DNA of 64,000 nt. Origin: Candidatus Acetothermia bacterium (GTDB taxonomy: Bacteria; Bipolaricaulota; Bipolaricaulia; RBG-16-55-9; JANLFV01). The position numbers and the translations under genes were made by a program. The notes beneath the pieces are model-generated. The model was not told the DNA's origin. It searched no databases and worked only from the letters and a program-made list of their open reading frames with translations. Positions 48,864 through 56,461 of the stretch are shown here, piece after piece. Position 1 is the first letter of the stretch; each line of letters opens with the position of its first letter. The stretch is from assembly GCA_024653345.1 (NCBI GenBank), contig JANLFV010000002.1:147881-211880 (forward strand), read 5' to 3'.

Positions 48864-49721
48864 ATGACCAGACCGAGGATCGGGCTCGCCCTCGGCGGGG
48901 GCGGCGCTCGCGGCTATGCCCACATCGGCGTCCTCCGGGTCCTGCAGCGAGAGGGGATTCCCGTAGACATCGTGGTCGGGACCTCGATGGGCGCGATCAT
49001 CGGGGGGGCCTATGCCGTCGGGCTGGAGATGAGCAAGCTGGAGCAGATCCTCGCGAGACTGGATCTGAACAAGCTCCTCGACATCCCAGCCAGCGCCGTC
49101 GGCTCGGTCGCCGGCCGGATCGCCACGGAGCTCTTCACCCGGACCGATTGGCGCCGAGTGGAGCATGAGGGGACGAGGAAACTCTGCCAATTCTTCTCGG
49201 TCTTCACCAAGGGGCTCCGGTTCGAAGATCTCAAGCTGAAATTTGCCGTGGTCGCGGCGGACATCGACACCGGCGAGGAGGTCGTGATCGAGGAGGGCCC
49301 GCTCCATCGCGCGATCGCCGCCAGCGCCACCTTCCCGGGGATCCATTATCCGATCAAGTATGGCGATCGCTTCCTCGTCGACGGCGGGGTGGTGAACAAG
49401 CTCCCGGCCGATGTGGCCCTCCGGCTGGGGGCCGAGATCGTGATCGCCGTGGAGGTCAGTGCTCCCCTGGCCAGAGAGGTCCAGACCTCGATCGAGGTTC
49501 TCTCCCAGGCGGAGATGATCACCGGCCGCGAGCTGGTCCGGGTGAAGCTGGAGGCAGTCCGGCGGCAGCTGGGGGAGCGCCTGATCTTGCTCAGGCCGAA
49601 GCTGGACAAGATCTCGATGCTCTCCCTGGATGAGGTTTCAGCCGCTGCCCGTGAGGGGGAACGCGAGGCGCTCCGGCACCTGGAGAAGATCAAGGCGCTC
49701 CTTGCCCAACCGCTCTCCTAG
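48864..49721 (+). CDS. Patatin-like phospholipase (RssA-like)
   Basis: A 285-residue patatin-family hydrolase. LALGGGGARGYAHIGVL is the oxyanion loop, VVGTSMGAIIGG the GxSxG nucleophile near residue 41, and FLVDGGVVNKLP the DG of the Ser-Asp dyad near residue 172. Members hydrolyse lipid acyl esters at membranes. It begins right after the groEL hairpin; its stop overlaps the convergent lamin-tail gene by four bases. Confidence 0.9.
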   Translation: MTRPRIGLALGGGGARGYAHIGVLRVLQREGIPVDIVVGTSMGAIIGGAYAVGLEMSKLEQILARLDLNKLLDIPASAVGSVAGRIATELFTRTDWRRVEHEGTRKLCQFFSVFTKGLRFEDLKLKFAVVAADIDTGEEVVIEEGPLHRAIAASATFPGIHYPIKYGDRFLVDGGVVNKLPADVALRLGAEIVIAVEVSAPLAREVQTSIEVLSQAEMITGRELVRVKLEAVRRQLGERLILLRPKLDKISMLSLDEVSAAAREGEREALRHLEKIKALLAQPLS

Positions 49722-50350
49722 CCCCCGCTCGCGGAGTTCCGCCTCCCCGGGGTCCCGTTGATCGGATTCCCCTCAGCATCGAGGCCGTTGCGGATCTCGC
49801 CATTGTTACTGCCCCAGTTGGCGTCAGCATCGGGCAGGGCCGGATTGATCCGCTCCATCGAGGCGTAGGGCGGCTCGCCTCGGGAGGCGGTCCCGGCCGG
49901 CCACTCCCCACCGTCGCCGTTGGCCGTATCGACGACCCTCCCCGCGGCATCCCTGAGGATGATCGTCCCGCCGGCGTTATCGAGCGAGCCCTTATAGATC
50001 AGGTCGGCCTCGATGTCGCTGATCGTGGTGTCATCAGTCCGCTCGAGAATGTAGAACCCCCGGGCGGGGATGACCGAGCGGCGAATCTCCTTGGTATTCC
50101 CCGCGACCTCGGAGAAGTAGATCGTTACCTCTCCCTCGCTCCAGCTGAGGGTCCAGCCGGAGAGGTCGAATCCGTAGTCTGTGGGGTTGTAGAGCTCGAT
50201 CCACTCATCAGCGGAGTTGGCCGCGGTTCCCATCCAGCCGACCTCGTTGATCACGACCGTTGGGCTCCACTCCTCCCGGGCGCCGCCGAGAAGGCAGATC
50301 CCCAAGGCGAGGGCTGCAAGCAAGATGGTCGACCTCCTCGCTCTCATCAT
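49718..50350 (-). CDS. Exported lamin-tail-domain (LTD) protein
   Basis: A 210-residue exported protein. The start ATG at 50350 (or 50347) is preceded by AAAGGAGGTGATA, a near-perfect SD; the longer frame to 50380 is not needed. The signal peptide is STILLAALALGICLLGG. The mature part is one LTD beta-sandwich: VVINEVGWMGTAANSADEWIELYNPTDYGFDLSGWTLSW, YILERTDDTTISDIEADLIY, GTIILRDAAGRVVDTANG. The tail resembles LTD proteins in which NGTPGRRN closes the domain. The role is extracellular, otherwise unknown. Confidence 0.85.
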   Translation of the reverse strand: MMRARRSTILLAALALGICLLGGAREEWSPTVVINEVGWMGTAANSADEWIELYNPTDYGFDLSGWTLSWSEGEVTIYFSEVAGNTKEIRRSVIPARGFYILERTDDTTISDIEADLIYKGSLDNAGGTIILRDAAGRVVDTANGDGGEWPAGTASRGEPPYASMERINPALPDADANWGSNNGEIRNGLDAEGNPINGTPGRRNSASGG

Positions 50351-50383
50351 TATCACCTCCTTTCGGTCTGGGTTAGACATTTT

Positions 50384-50412
50384 ATGTTACCAAGCGTGTA
50401 GCCTCAAGTCAA
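50384..50412 (-). promoter_or_regulatory. Predicted promoter of the lamin-tail gene
   Basis: Minus strand TTGACT (50412-50407), 17 bases, TAACAT (50389-50384). Confidence 0.6.
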
Positions 50413-50568
50413 CCCCGCCCCTTCGAGTCAGGAAGAGTAACTCACCGTCAGTAGCTCGACCAGTGGCCCAGTCAAGCGGAGCAGCGGGCGAACTTGTCAG
50501 TCCCGATCCGAGGCGGTAGAATTCGGCAGATTGACGGATGGCTTTTCACGAGAGGCAAAGGGGTGAAG

Positions 50569-52299
50569 ATGCGAAGACTTCTCCAAGCGCTGTTGTTGTG
50601 CGCCATGCTCCTCCTGGGGTCAGTGCCGAGCCTGCCCGCCCTCGCGGCGACGGTGGAGCAGGCGGTCGATCGGAACGGTAGCTGCGTCATCGATGACGCC
50701 GAGATCCTCTGGGCCGTGGAGTATTGGGTCACCGGCGAGCCGGTCCCCGGGACCGGGGGCTTGACGATCAGCGACGCCAAGATCCTGGAGTTAGTGGGGC
50801 TCTGGATCAGTGGCGAGTCCGTCTGCAGCGCCCCCACCGGGCATGTGCCCGAGGTAGCGAATCTGAGCATCGAGCCGGACCCGGCCGTGGGCTCCGACTG
50901 CGCTCATGGCATCAAGAACTACTTCGACCTCATCATCTCCTTCCGCGACCCCCAGAGGGATGTCATCCAGGCCCTGATCCACTGGACCGACGGCGAGGCC
51001 GTGGACTACACAGAAGCGATCACTGCGCAGGACAACGCCGCGCGGGTCTACCGGTCCGTCGACTTCTGGATCTGCGACAACTACAACACCATGGCGTTCA
51101 CCGTCGTCTTAGTCGACCGCGCGGGGAATCGGAGCGCCCCCTTCACCAAGAGGTTCTCCGTGGTGAGGCCTGGCCAACCGGCGGACCACACGCCAAGGAT
51201 ACTCGACCTGAGCATCGACCCCGACCCGGCGGTCGTCTCGGACTGCGACCGCGAGATCTACAACTACTTCGATGTGTTCATGCGCTTCACAGACGAGCAG
51301 AGGGATGTAACTCAAGCGCTGGTCCATACGGTATGGCCCAATGGCGAGAGTGAAGACGATACCTTGGCTATTACAACTCAGGATAATGCCAGCGGGACCG
51401 CCGAGCTCTGGTATGACTGGTGGGCCTGCGGGGTGGGCACGCTCAGCCTTACCGTAGTGCTCGTCGATAGCGCGGGGAACCGCAGCCAGCCGTTCACCAG
51501 GTCCTTCTCGGTAGTGAGCGGCGGGCCGGGGCCGGCGGACCATACCCCGGTCATCACCGGGATCAACTGCCAAAGCGAGATCCCGGTCGGCCAGACGGCC
51601 ACCTGCAGCGTGGGCTTCGCTGACCCGCAGGGCGACATCGTCGAGGCCCGCTTCGTCAAGGTTGCGGGGAGCCCGGGCTCGACGAGCTTCGACCCCGGAG
51701 TCTACGGCCGGACAAGCGGGAGCTTCAGCTTCAACATCGAGTGCTCGAGCCCGACGGCTCAGCAGACGATGGAGGTGACCCTCCGCGACGCGGCGGGCAA
51801 TCAGAGCGGCCCGGCGCGCTTCAGCTATACCTGCGTCGAAGCCGGCCCGCAGGATGTGGCTCAAGTCTTCCTAGGGATCATCAACCAATACCGGAGCCAG
51901 AGCGGCCAGTGCTGGGATATGCTTGCTCAAAGCTGGGTCTCCTGGCCGGCCTCGGCCGCGCGGAATTTGGCCCTCTCCAGCCCGCTGAATAACGCCGCAG
52001 TCTACCACAGCCAGTTCATGGCCGACCATGACTGCTTCGACCATGTCTGCCCCGGCGAGGCCGATGTCCGCACCAGGATAGAGCGGTTCGGCTATACCGG
52101 CTGGACCTCCTACGGCGAGAACATCTATAAGGCCCCACAGGGGCTGGAGACGCCCGAGGCGGCCTTCGAGGCCTGGCGGAACTCCTCGGGCCACAACAAG
52201 AACATGCTCACCTGCCAGTTCGAGGAGATCGGGGTCGGGCGGGTCTACGACGCCAATTCAGGGTATTGGTATTGGACCACCGACTTCGGGAGCCGCTAA
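50569..52299 (+). CDS. Secreted CAP-domain protein with dockerin-like and three Ig-like domains
   Basis: A 576-residue protein. ATG 50569 is preferred (AAGGGGTGA upstream, good signal peptide). A dockerin-like double repeat follows the signal: DRNGSCVIDDAEILWAVEYW and LTISDAKILELVGLWISGES, with Asp/Asn calcium-type positions partly changed. Three Ig-like units then start at VPEVANLSIEPDP, TPRILDLSIDPDP and TPVITGINCQSEI; each ends in VTLVDRAGNRS-type sequence. The C-terminal 160 residues are a CAP/SCP domain (FLGIINQYRSQSGQCW, HSQFMADHDCFDHVCP, YGENIYK, AWRNSSGHNKNML) with several paired cysteines. It acts outside the cell; CAP function in bacteria is unclear. Confidence 0.85.
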   Translation: MRRLLQALLLCAMLLLGSVPSLPALAATVEQAVDRNGSCVIDDAEILWAVEYWVTGEPVPGTGGLTISDAKILELVGLWISGESVCSAPTGHVPEVANLSIEPDPAVGSDCAHGIKNYFDLIISFRDPQRDVIQALIHWTDGEAVDYTEAITAQDNAARVYRSVDFWICDNYNTMAFTVVLVDRAGNRSAPFTKRFSVVRPGQPADHTPRILDLSIDPDPAVVSDCDREIYNYFDVFMRFTDEQRDVTQALVHTVWPNGESEDDTLAITTQDNASGTAELWYDWWACGVGTLSLTVVLVDSAGNRSQPFTRSFSVVSGGPGPADHTPVITGINCQSEIPVGQTATCSVGFADPQGDIVEARFVKVAGSPGSTSFDPGVYGRTSGSFSFNIECSSPTAQQTMEVTLRDAAGNQSGPARFSYTCVEAGPQDVAQVFLGIINQYRSQSGQCWDMLAQSWVSWPASAARNLALSSPLNNAAVYHSQFMADHDCFDHVCPGEADVRTRIERFGYTGWTSYGENIYKAPQGLETPEAAFEAWRNSSGHNKNMLTCQFEEIGVGRVYDANSGYWYWTTDFGSR

Positions 52300-52799
52300 G
52301 GGCCGAGATGGATGAGCTCCTCCCCGAGGTGGAACTCCTCGGCCTTGTAGTAGTCGGGGAACCGGGCGATGAGCTCGGCCTCGCTCGCCAGTAGCTCGTA
52401 GTGGCCGTGCTCCATCTTGCCGAGGTAGGCCAGAAGGGTCTTCCCCGATGAGTCCTTAGTCTTAGCAGCCATCTCTTGGTAGAACCGCTCCGACTGGCGC
52501 TCGGCCTCCATCGCCAGTTTTAGGAGCTCGGGGACGGTGATCTCTTCCTTCATCACCAGCTCCATCGGGACGAGGGACCTCTCCGGGAGGGCCAGCTCGA
52601 CCTCAGGGAAGCTCTTCTTGTAGAGCTCCTCCAGCAGCCGGCGGTGCCTCTCCTCCTCCCCTTTAAGAAAAGCAAGCCGCTCGCGCAGGGCGCGGTTCTT
52701 CACCATCCCGAGCAGCCTCCCGTAGACCTCGGCGGCGTGGACCTCGGACTTGATCGCGATCCCGAGCGCCTCGAGCGCGGTCCAGTTGGGGTCGATCAT
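52296..52799 (-). CDS. Ferritin-like/rubrerythrin-type diiron protein
   Basis: A 167-residue four-helix protein. Two E...ExxH-type half-sites can be seen: IKSEVHAAEVYGRLL with FLKGEEERHRRLLEELY, and LAMEAERQSERFYQEMA with YLGKMEHGHYELLASE. These are the ligands of the ferritin-like diiron centre. The rubredoxin domain of classical rubrerythrin is absent. A role in peroxide reduction or iron handling is likely. ATG 52799 has GAGGAGG upstream. The gene is convergent with the CAP gene (4-base overlap). Confidence 0.85.
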   Translation of the reverse strand: MIDPNWTALEALGIAIKSEVHAAEVYGRLLGMVKNRALRERLAFLKGEEERHRRLLEELYKKSFPEVELALPERSLVPMELVMKEEITVPELLKLAMEAERQSERFYQEMAAKTKDSSGKTLLAYLGKMEHGHYELLASEAELIARFPDYYKAEEFHLGEELIHLGP

Positions 52800-52927
52800 C
52801 TCGGGCCTCCTCTCTATGTGTTGAGCAGAGGATACCCGATCTTGCGGGGCTTTGCGAGCGAGCGGGCCTTTGACCGGCCAGCGCGGGCTGCCTATACTTC
52901 TCCCAGCTTTCAGTAGGCCGGAGCATC

Positions 52928-53707
52928 ATGGAGAAGCTCTTCGTCTCGCTTGTGGGGGAAAGCCCGGTCCTCCAGGGGCTCCTCGGCGGGCTGGTGATCA
53001 CGCTCCTCAACACCCTGGGCGCGCTTGGGGTCCTCGTCTGGCGGAGGCCGTCGCAGAGATTCCTCGACGCTGCCCTAGGCTTCGCCGCGGGAGTGATGCT
53101 CACCGCCAGCTTCACCAGCCTGATCCTCCCGGGCATTGCCCATGGCGGCCTCGGGCCGGTCCTCCTCGGCCTGGCCCTGGGGGCCCTCGTCCTCGACCTG
53201 ACGGATCACCTCTTGCCCCACCTCCACCCGGCCAAGGGGGCCGAGGGGCTCGCCACCTCCCGGATCAGGGCCGTCTGGCTCTTCATTATCGCCATCACCA
53301 TCCATAACATGCCCGAGGGGCTGGCCGTGGGGGTGGGCTTCGGCTCGGGCGACCTTGCGGGGGCCACGAAGCTGATGCTCGCGATCGGGCTCCAGAACAT
53401 CCCCGAGGGGCTGGCGGTGGCGGTCTCAGCCCTCGGGGCGGGGATGGGGGCCTACTTCTATGCCAGCCTGGTGGGGGTCCGGGCCGGGCTGGTGGAGGTC
53501 CCGCTCGCAGTCCTCGGGGCCTGGGCCGTGGGGCTGGCTAAGCCGCTCCTGCCATATGCCATGGGCTTCGCCGCCGGGGCGATGCTCTATGTGATCAGCG
53601 ACGAGATCGTCCCCGAGACCCACCGGAAGGGGCACGAGCGGGCCGCGACCCTGGGGACCCTCCTCGGGGCGGCGGTGATGCTCTCCTTGGATGTGGCGCT
53701 CGGCTAA
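52928..53707 (+). CDS. ZIP-family divalent metal transporter
   Basis: A 259-residue membrane protein with eight predicted helices. The two binuclear-site motifs are intact: ITIHNMPEGLAVGVGF in helix 4 near residue 127 and GLQNIPEGLAVAVSAL in helix 5 near residue 157. Helix 2-3 starts GFAAGVMLTASFTSLILPGI, and the His-rich HLLPHLHPAKG loop is present. It probably imports zinc or iron. The start ATG has GGAG upstream. The Fe-S operon promoter lies immediately downstream. Confidence 0.92.
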   Translation: MEKLFVSLVGESPVLQGLLGGLVITLLNTLGALGVLVWRRPSQRFLDAALGFAAGVMLTASFTSLILPGIAHGGLGPVLLGLALGALVLDLTDHLLPHLHPAKGAEGLATSRIRAVWLFIIAITIHNMPEGLAVGVGFGSGDLAGATKLMLAIGLQNIPEGLAVAVSALGAGMGAYFYASLVGVRAGLVEVPLAVLGAWAVGLAKPLLPYAMGFAAGAMLYVISDEIVPETHRKGHERAATLGTLLGAAVMLSLDVALG

Positions 53708-53713
53708 TCAAGG

Positions 53714-53742
53714 TTGCCAAGGCTCCTCCCGACCGTTATAAT
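53714..53742 (+). promoter_or_regulatory. Predicted promoter of the sulfur/Fe-S operon
   Basis: TTGCCA (53714-53719), 17 bases, TATAAT (53737-53742). The leader up to ATG 53776 is short (AGTTAGCCGAGTTAAATAT region) and ends with GAGGAG. An AT-rich stretch in this GC-rich context could hold an operator for the MarR protein encoded in the operon, but no clean dyad is visible. Confidence 0.6.
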
Positions 53743-53775
53743 AGTTAGCCGAGTTAAATATCGCGAGGAGCTTGA

Positions 53776-54957
53776 ATGGAACAGAAGCGGATCTACTTGG
53801 ACAATGCCGCGAGCACGCAAGTGGCCCCGGAGGTCGTCGAGGCGATGCTCCCCTATTTCACAGAGCACTGTGCCGTCGCCTCCTCCCAGTTCAGCCATAC
53901 CCCGGGGATCATGGTGAAAGAGGCCCTCGATCGAGCCCGCGCGGTGATCGCCGCTAGGATCGGGGCCAAGCCGGAGGAGTTCATCTTCACCTCCGGGGGG
54001 ACGGAGGCGTCCAACCTGGCGATCAAGGGGGCGGCCTACGCCAACCGGAAGAAGGGGAACCACATCATCACCTCGAAGATCGAGCAGCTTTCGGTCCTCC
54101 AGCCCTGCCGCTCCCTGGAGAAGGAGGGCTTTTCCGTCACTTATCTTAATGTCGACCGGGAGGGGTTCGTCGATCCGGACGAGCTCAAGCGGGCCATCAG
54201 GCCGGAGACGATCCTGGTGACCATCCAGACGGTCAACCAGGAGGTGGGGACGATCCAGAACATCAAGGAGCTCGGGCGGATCTGCCGCGAGCGGGGTGTC
54301 CTCTTCCATACCGACGCCGAGCTGGCGTTGGGCTGGCTCCCGTTCGATGTCGAGGAGGCCAACATCGATCTGGCCAGCTTCTCCGGCCACAAGCTCCACG
54401 GCCCGAAGGGGATCGGGGGCCTTTTCGTCCGCGAGGGGGTCAAGCTGAAGAGGCTCCTCGACGGGGGCTATAACGAATTTGAGCTTCGAGCCGGGACGGA
54501 GAATGTCCCCGGGGCAGTGGGCTTCGCCAAGGCCGTCGAGCTCTTCAAGCCTGAAGATTCCCAATATGTCCAGGAGCTGCGGGACTACCTGATCGAGGGG
54601 CTCCTCCAGATCGAGGACGCCGAGCTCAATGGCCCCCGAGGGGAGCGGCGCCACCCGGGGAATGTGAACATCTCCTTCGCCTTCGCCGAGGGGGAGTCCA
54701 TAGTCTTGCATCTGGACATGAAGGGGATTGCGGTCATCACCGGCTCGGCCTGCTTCTCGAGGGCCCTCGAGCCGAGCCATGTCCTTCTCGCGATGGGCTA
54801 CTCCCATGAGCGGGCCCACAGCTCGATCAGGTATACATTGTCCCGCTACAATACCCGGGAGGAGCTGGACCGGACCGTGGAGGCGACCCGCGAGGTGGTC
54901 GAGCAACTCCGCCGGATCAGCCCACTGAAGCAGGAGCGGAGGAGAGGAGGGAGGTAG
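53776..54957 (+). CDS. Divergent NifS/IscS-like cysteine desulfurase with altered PLP pocket
   Basis: A 393-residue fold-type I PLP enzyme. The Schiff-base Lys206 (SFSGHKLHGP), Asp180 (HTDAELALG), Gly-Gly-Thr76 and the catalytic Cys326 (ITGSACFSRALEPSH) are present. The residue numbers coincide almost exactly with E. coli IscS. Three positions that hold PLP there are changed: His104 is Gln (KIEQLSVL), Asn155 is Gln (VNQEVG) and Gln183 is Leu. The region before the first turn (AVASSQFSHTPG) also differs from GNPSSxH. It should supply sulfur to the IscU fusion and TusA encoded downstream. Whether it works as an ordinary desulfurase is open. Confidence 0.85.
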   Translation: MEQKRIYLDNAASTQVAPEVVEAMLPYFTEHCAVASSQFSHTPGIMVKEALDRARAVIAARIGAKPEEFIFTSGGTEASNLAIKGAAYANRKKGNHIITSKIEQLSVLQPCRSLEKEGFSVTYLNVDREGFVDPDELKRAIRPETILVTIQTVNQEVGTIQNIKELGRICRERGVLFHTDAELALGWLPFDVEEANIDLASFSGHKLHGPKGIGGLFVREGVKLKRLLDGGYNEFELRAGTENVPGAVGFAKAVELFKPEDSQYVQELRDYLIEGLLQIEDAELNGPRGERRHPGNVNISFAFAEGESIVLHLDMKGIAVITGSACFSRALEPSHVLLAMGYSHERAHSSIRYTLSRYNTREELDRTVEATREVVEQLRRISPLKQERRRGGR

Positions 54958-54963
54958 ATAGCG

Positions 54964-55605
54964 ATGCCCCTGCCTTATTCAGAGAAGGTCCTGGAGCACT
55001 TCATGCACCCGCGGAACATCGGGAGGCTCGAGGACCCAGACGCCACAGCCACGATGGGGAACCCCGCCTGCGGGGACATGATCAAGATCTACTTGAAGGT
55101 CGACGGCCAGGAGAAGCGGATCACGGACATCAAGTTCGAGTCCTACGGCTGTGCCTCGAACATCGCTACCGGCTCGATCGTGACTGAGCTGGCCAAGGGG
55201 AAGACCCTCGAGGAGGCCAAAAAGATCGGCTGGAAGGAGGCCGACGCCGAGCTCGGCGGCCTCCCGCCGGTGAAGGTCCACTGCGCCGTCCTGGCGGTCG
55301 ATGCCCTCCACATGGCGATCGAGAACTATGAGCATCAGCATGGGCTGCTCAAGGAGAAGGTCCCGACCGACGAGAAGGTGGTGCTGAAGCGGCTGAAGCA
55401 TGTGATCAACCCCAAGACCGGGCGGGAGATCCTCCAGGCTAATCTAGTGAAGGCCGTGGCCGTCGACAGCGGCCGAGTCCGGGTCGAGCTGGCCCTCCCG
55501 CCGGACTACCAGTTCGCCAAGGCCCTGGAGGAGGAGATCCGGGAGCGGCTCGAGCCGCTCTGGGATGTCGAGCAGGTCGAGGTCGCCTTCGTCGGAGAAA
55601 GCTGA
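54964..55605 (+). CDS. IscU-type Fe-S scaffold fused to a DUF59/MIP18-like domain
   Basis: A 213-residue protein. Residues 1-128 are an IscU scaffold with all three cluster cysteines (NPACGD Cys36, YGCASNIATGS Cys63, KVHCAVLA Cys107) and Asp38. Residues 135-212 resemble the DUF59/MIP18 family used in Fe-S maturation: LKRLKHVINPKTGREIL, LVKAVAVDSGRVRVELAL and DVEQVEVAFVG, matching the DPE.G..I, V..I and V.V.L.L positions. The cysteine often found in DUF59 is absent. The fusion suggests cluster assembly and delivery in one protein. It starts six bases after the desulfurase gene and its stop overlaps the MarR start. Confidence 0.82.
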   Translation: MPLPYSEKVLEHFMHPRNIGRLEDPDATATMGNPACGDMIKIYLKVDGQEKRITDIKFESYGCASNIATGSIVTELAKGKTLEEAKKIGWKEADAELGGLPPVKVHCAVLAVDALHMAIENYEHQHGLLKEKVPTDEKVVLKRLKHVINPKTGREILQANLVKAVAVDSGRVRVELALPPDYQFAKALEEEIRERLEPLWDVEQVEVAFVGES

Positions 55606-56219
55606 TGGAAGAGCTGGCCGACCTCCGGAGGGTCCTCGAGGTCCCCGAGGCGCGGGTCGCGCTCGTCCTCCTCCGCCTCTACCAGGGGATCGAGGCGCTG
55701 CTGCGCCGGCTGGGGGAGGCCGAGGGGCTCTCGCCGACCCAGGTCCAAGTCCTCTCCTTCCTCGCCCGGGCCCATCCCGCCTACCGCGGGGTCAATGCGA
55801 TCGCCAAGCGGTTCTCGATCGCCCCGGCCACCGCCAGCCGCGTCTTAGACAACCTCGAGGGGAAGGGGCTGGTCAAGCGCCGGCACGACCTCGAGGACCG
55901 CCGGCGGGTCCAGGTCGAGCTGACCTTGAAGGGGAGGAGGCTGATCGCCCGGCTCGGGGCCCTCTCCGCCAAGCTCGAAGGGTATATCAAGCGGCTCTCC
56001 CCCCAGGAGTTGGCCGCGCTCGACGAGGGCCTGGTGAAGCTGCTCCGCTCCTTCTACCAGGAGGGTTATCTGGCCATCTCCTCGGTCTGCCGCGCCTGCC
56101 CCTACCTCAAGGAGAACGCCTTCCCTGGGACTGATAGGCCCCACCTCTGTCGGCTCACCGGCGAGCGGCTGAGCGAGGAGGAGAGCTACCTCGAGCGGCT
56201 GGAGGAGGTCCCCGCTTGA
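55605..56219 (+). CDS. MarR-family regulator with C-terminal Cys cluster
   Basis: A 204-residue protein. Residues 18-150 form a MarR winged-helix fold (SPTQVQVLSFLARAHPAYRGVNAIAKRFSIAPATASRVLDNLEGKGLVKRRHDLEDRRRVQVELT). The extra C-terminal part has Cys162, Cys165 and Cys182 (SVCRACPYL, HLCRLTGERLSEEESYLE), a C-x2-C-x16-C arrangement suited to binding an Fe-S cluster or zinc. In an Fe-S assembly operon, a cluster-sensing regulator analogous in role to IscR or SufR is a natural reading, but that is inference. It overlaps the scaffold stop by one base and tusA by four. Confidence 0.82.
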   Translation: MEELADLRRVLEVPEARVALVLLRLYQGIEALLRRLGEAEGLSPTQVQVLSFLARAHPAYRGVNAIAKRFSIAPATASRVLDNLEGKGLVKRRHDLEDRRRVQVELTLKGRRLIARLGALSAKLEGYIKRLSPQELAALDEGLVKLLRSFYQEGYLAISSVCRACPYLKENAFPGTDRPHLCRLTGERLSEEESYLERLEEVPA

Positions 56220-56461
56220 CGGATGAGGCCGAGCGGGCTGCCGATCTCTTCGTGGACTGCCGTGGGGAGACCTGCCCGATCCCGCTCGTCGAGTTCCGCA
56301 AGGCGGTGATGCGGGCCAAGCCCGGGGAGATCATCGAGATCCTCGGGACCCACGGCCCCTCGAAGGAGGAGATCCCCTTAGCTGTGAGATCCCTCGGCCT
56401 GGAGCTTCTGAAGATCGAGGAGGATAAAGATGGGATCTGGCGCATCCTCGTCCGCCGCTGA
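56216..56461 (+). CDS. tusA: TusA/SirA-family sulfur carrier protein
   Basis: An 81-residue protein. The TusA motif is VDCRGETCPIPLVEFRKA, with the persulfide Cys20 in CPxP, followed by KPGEIIEILGTHGPSKEEIPLAVRSLGLELL. TusA carries persulfide from a cysteine desulfurase to tRNA, cofactor or sulfur-oxidation pathways. The TTG start at 56216 overlaps the MarR stop. DsrE2 follows with a 32-base overlap, a common TusA partner. Confidence 0.9.
   Translation: MTDEAERAADLFVDCRGETCPIPLVEFRKAVMRAKPGEIIEILGTHGPSKEEIPLAVRSLGLELLKIEEDKDGIWRILVRR

Noticed and set aside
46860..49346. An 828-codon open frame on the minus strand opposite groES-groEL
   Set aside because: It is antisense to highly conserved groEL and patatin codons. 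Its Asp/Leu/His-rich repetitive translation is the usual shadow of GC-rich genes.
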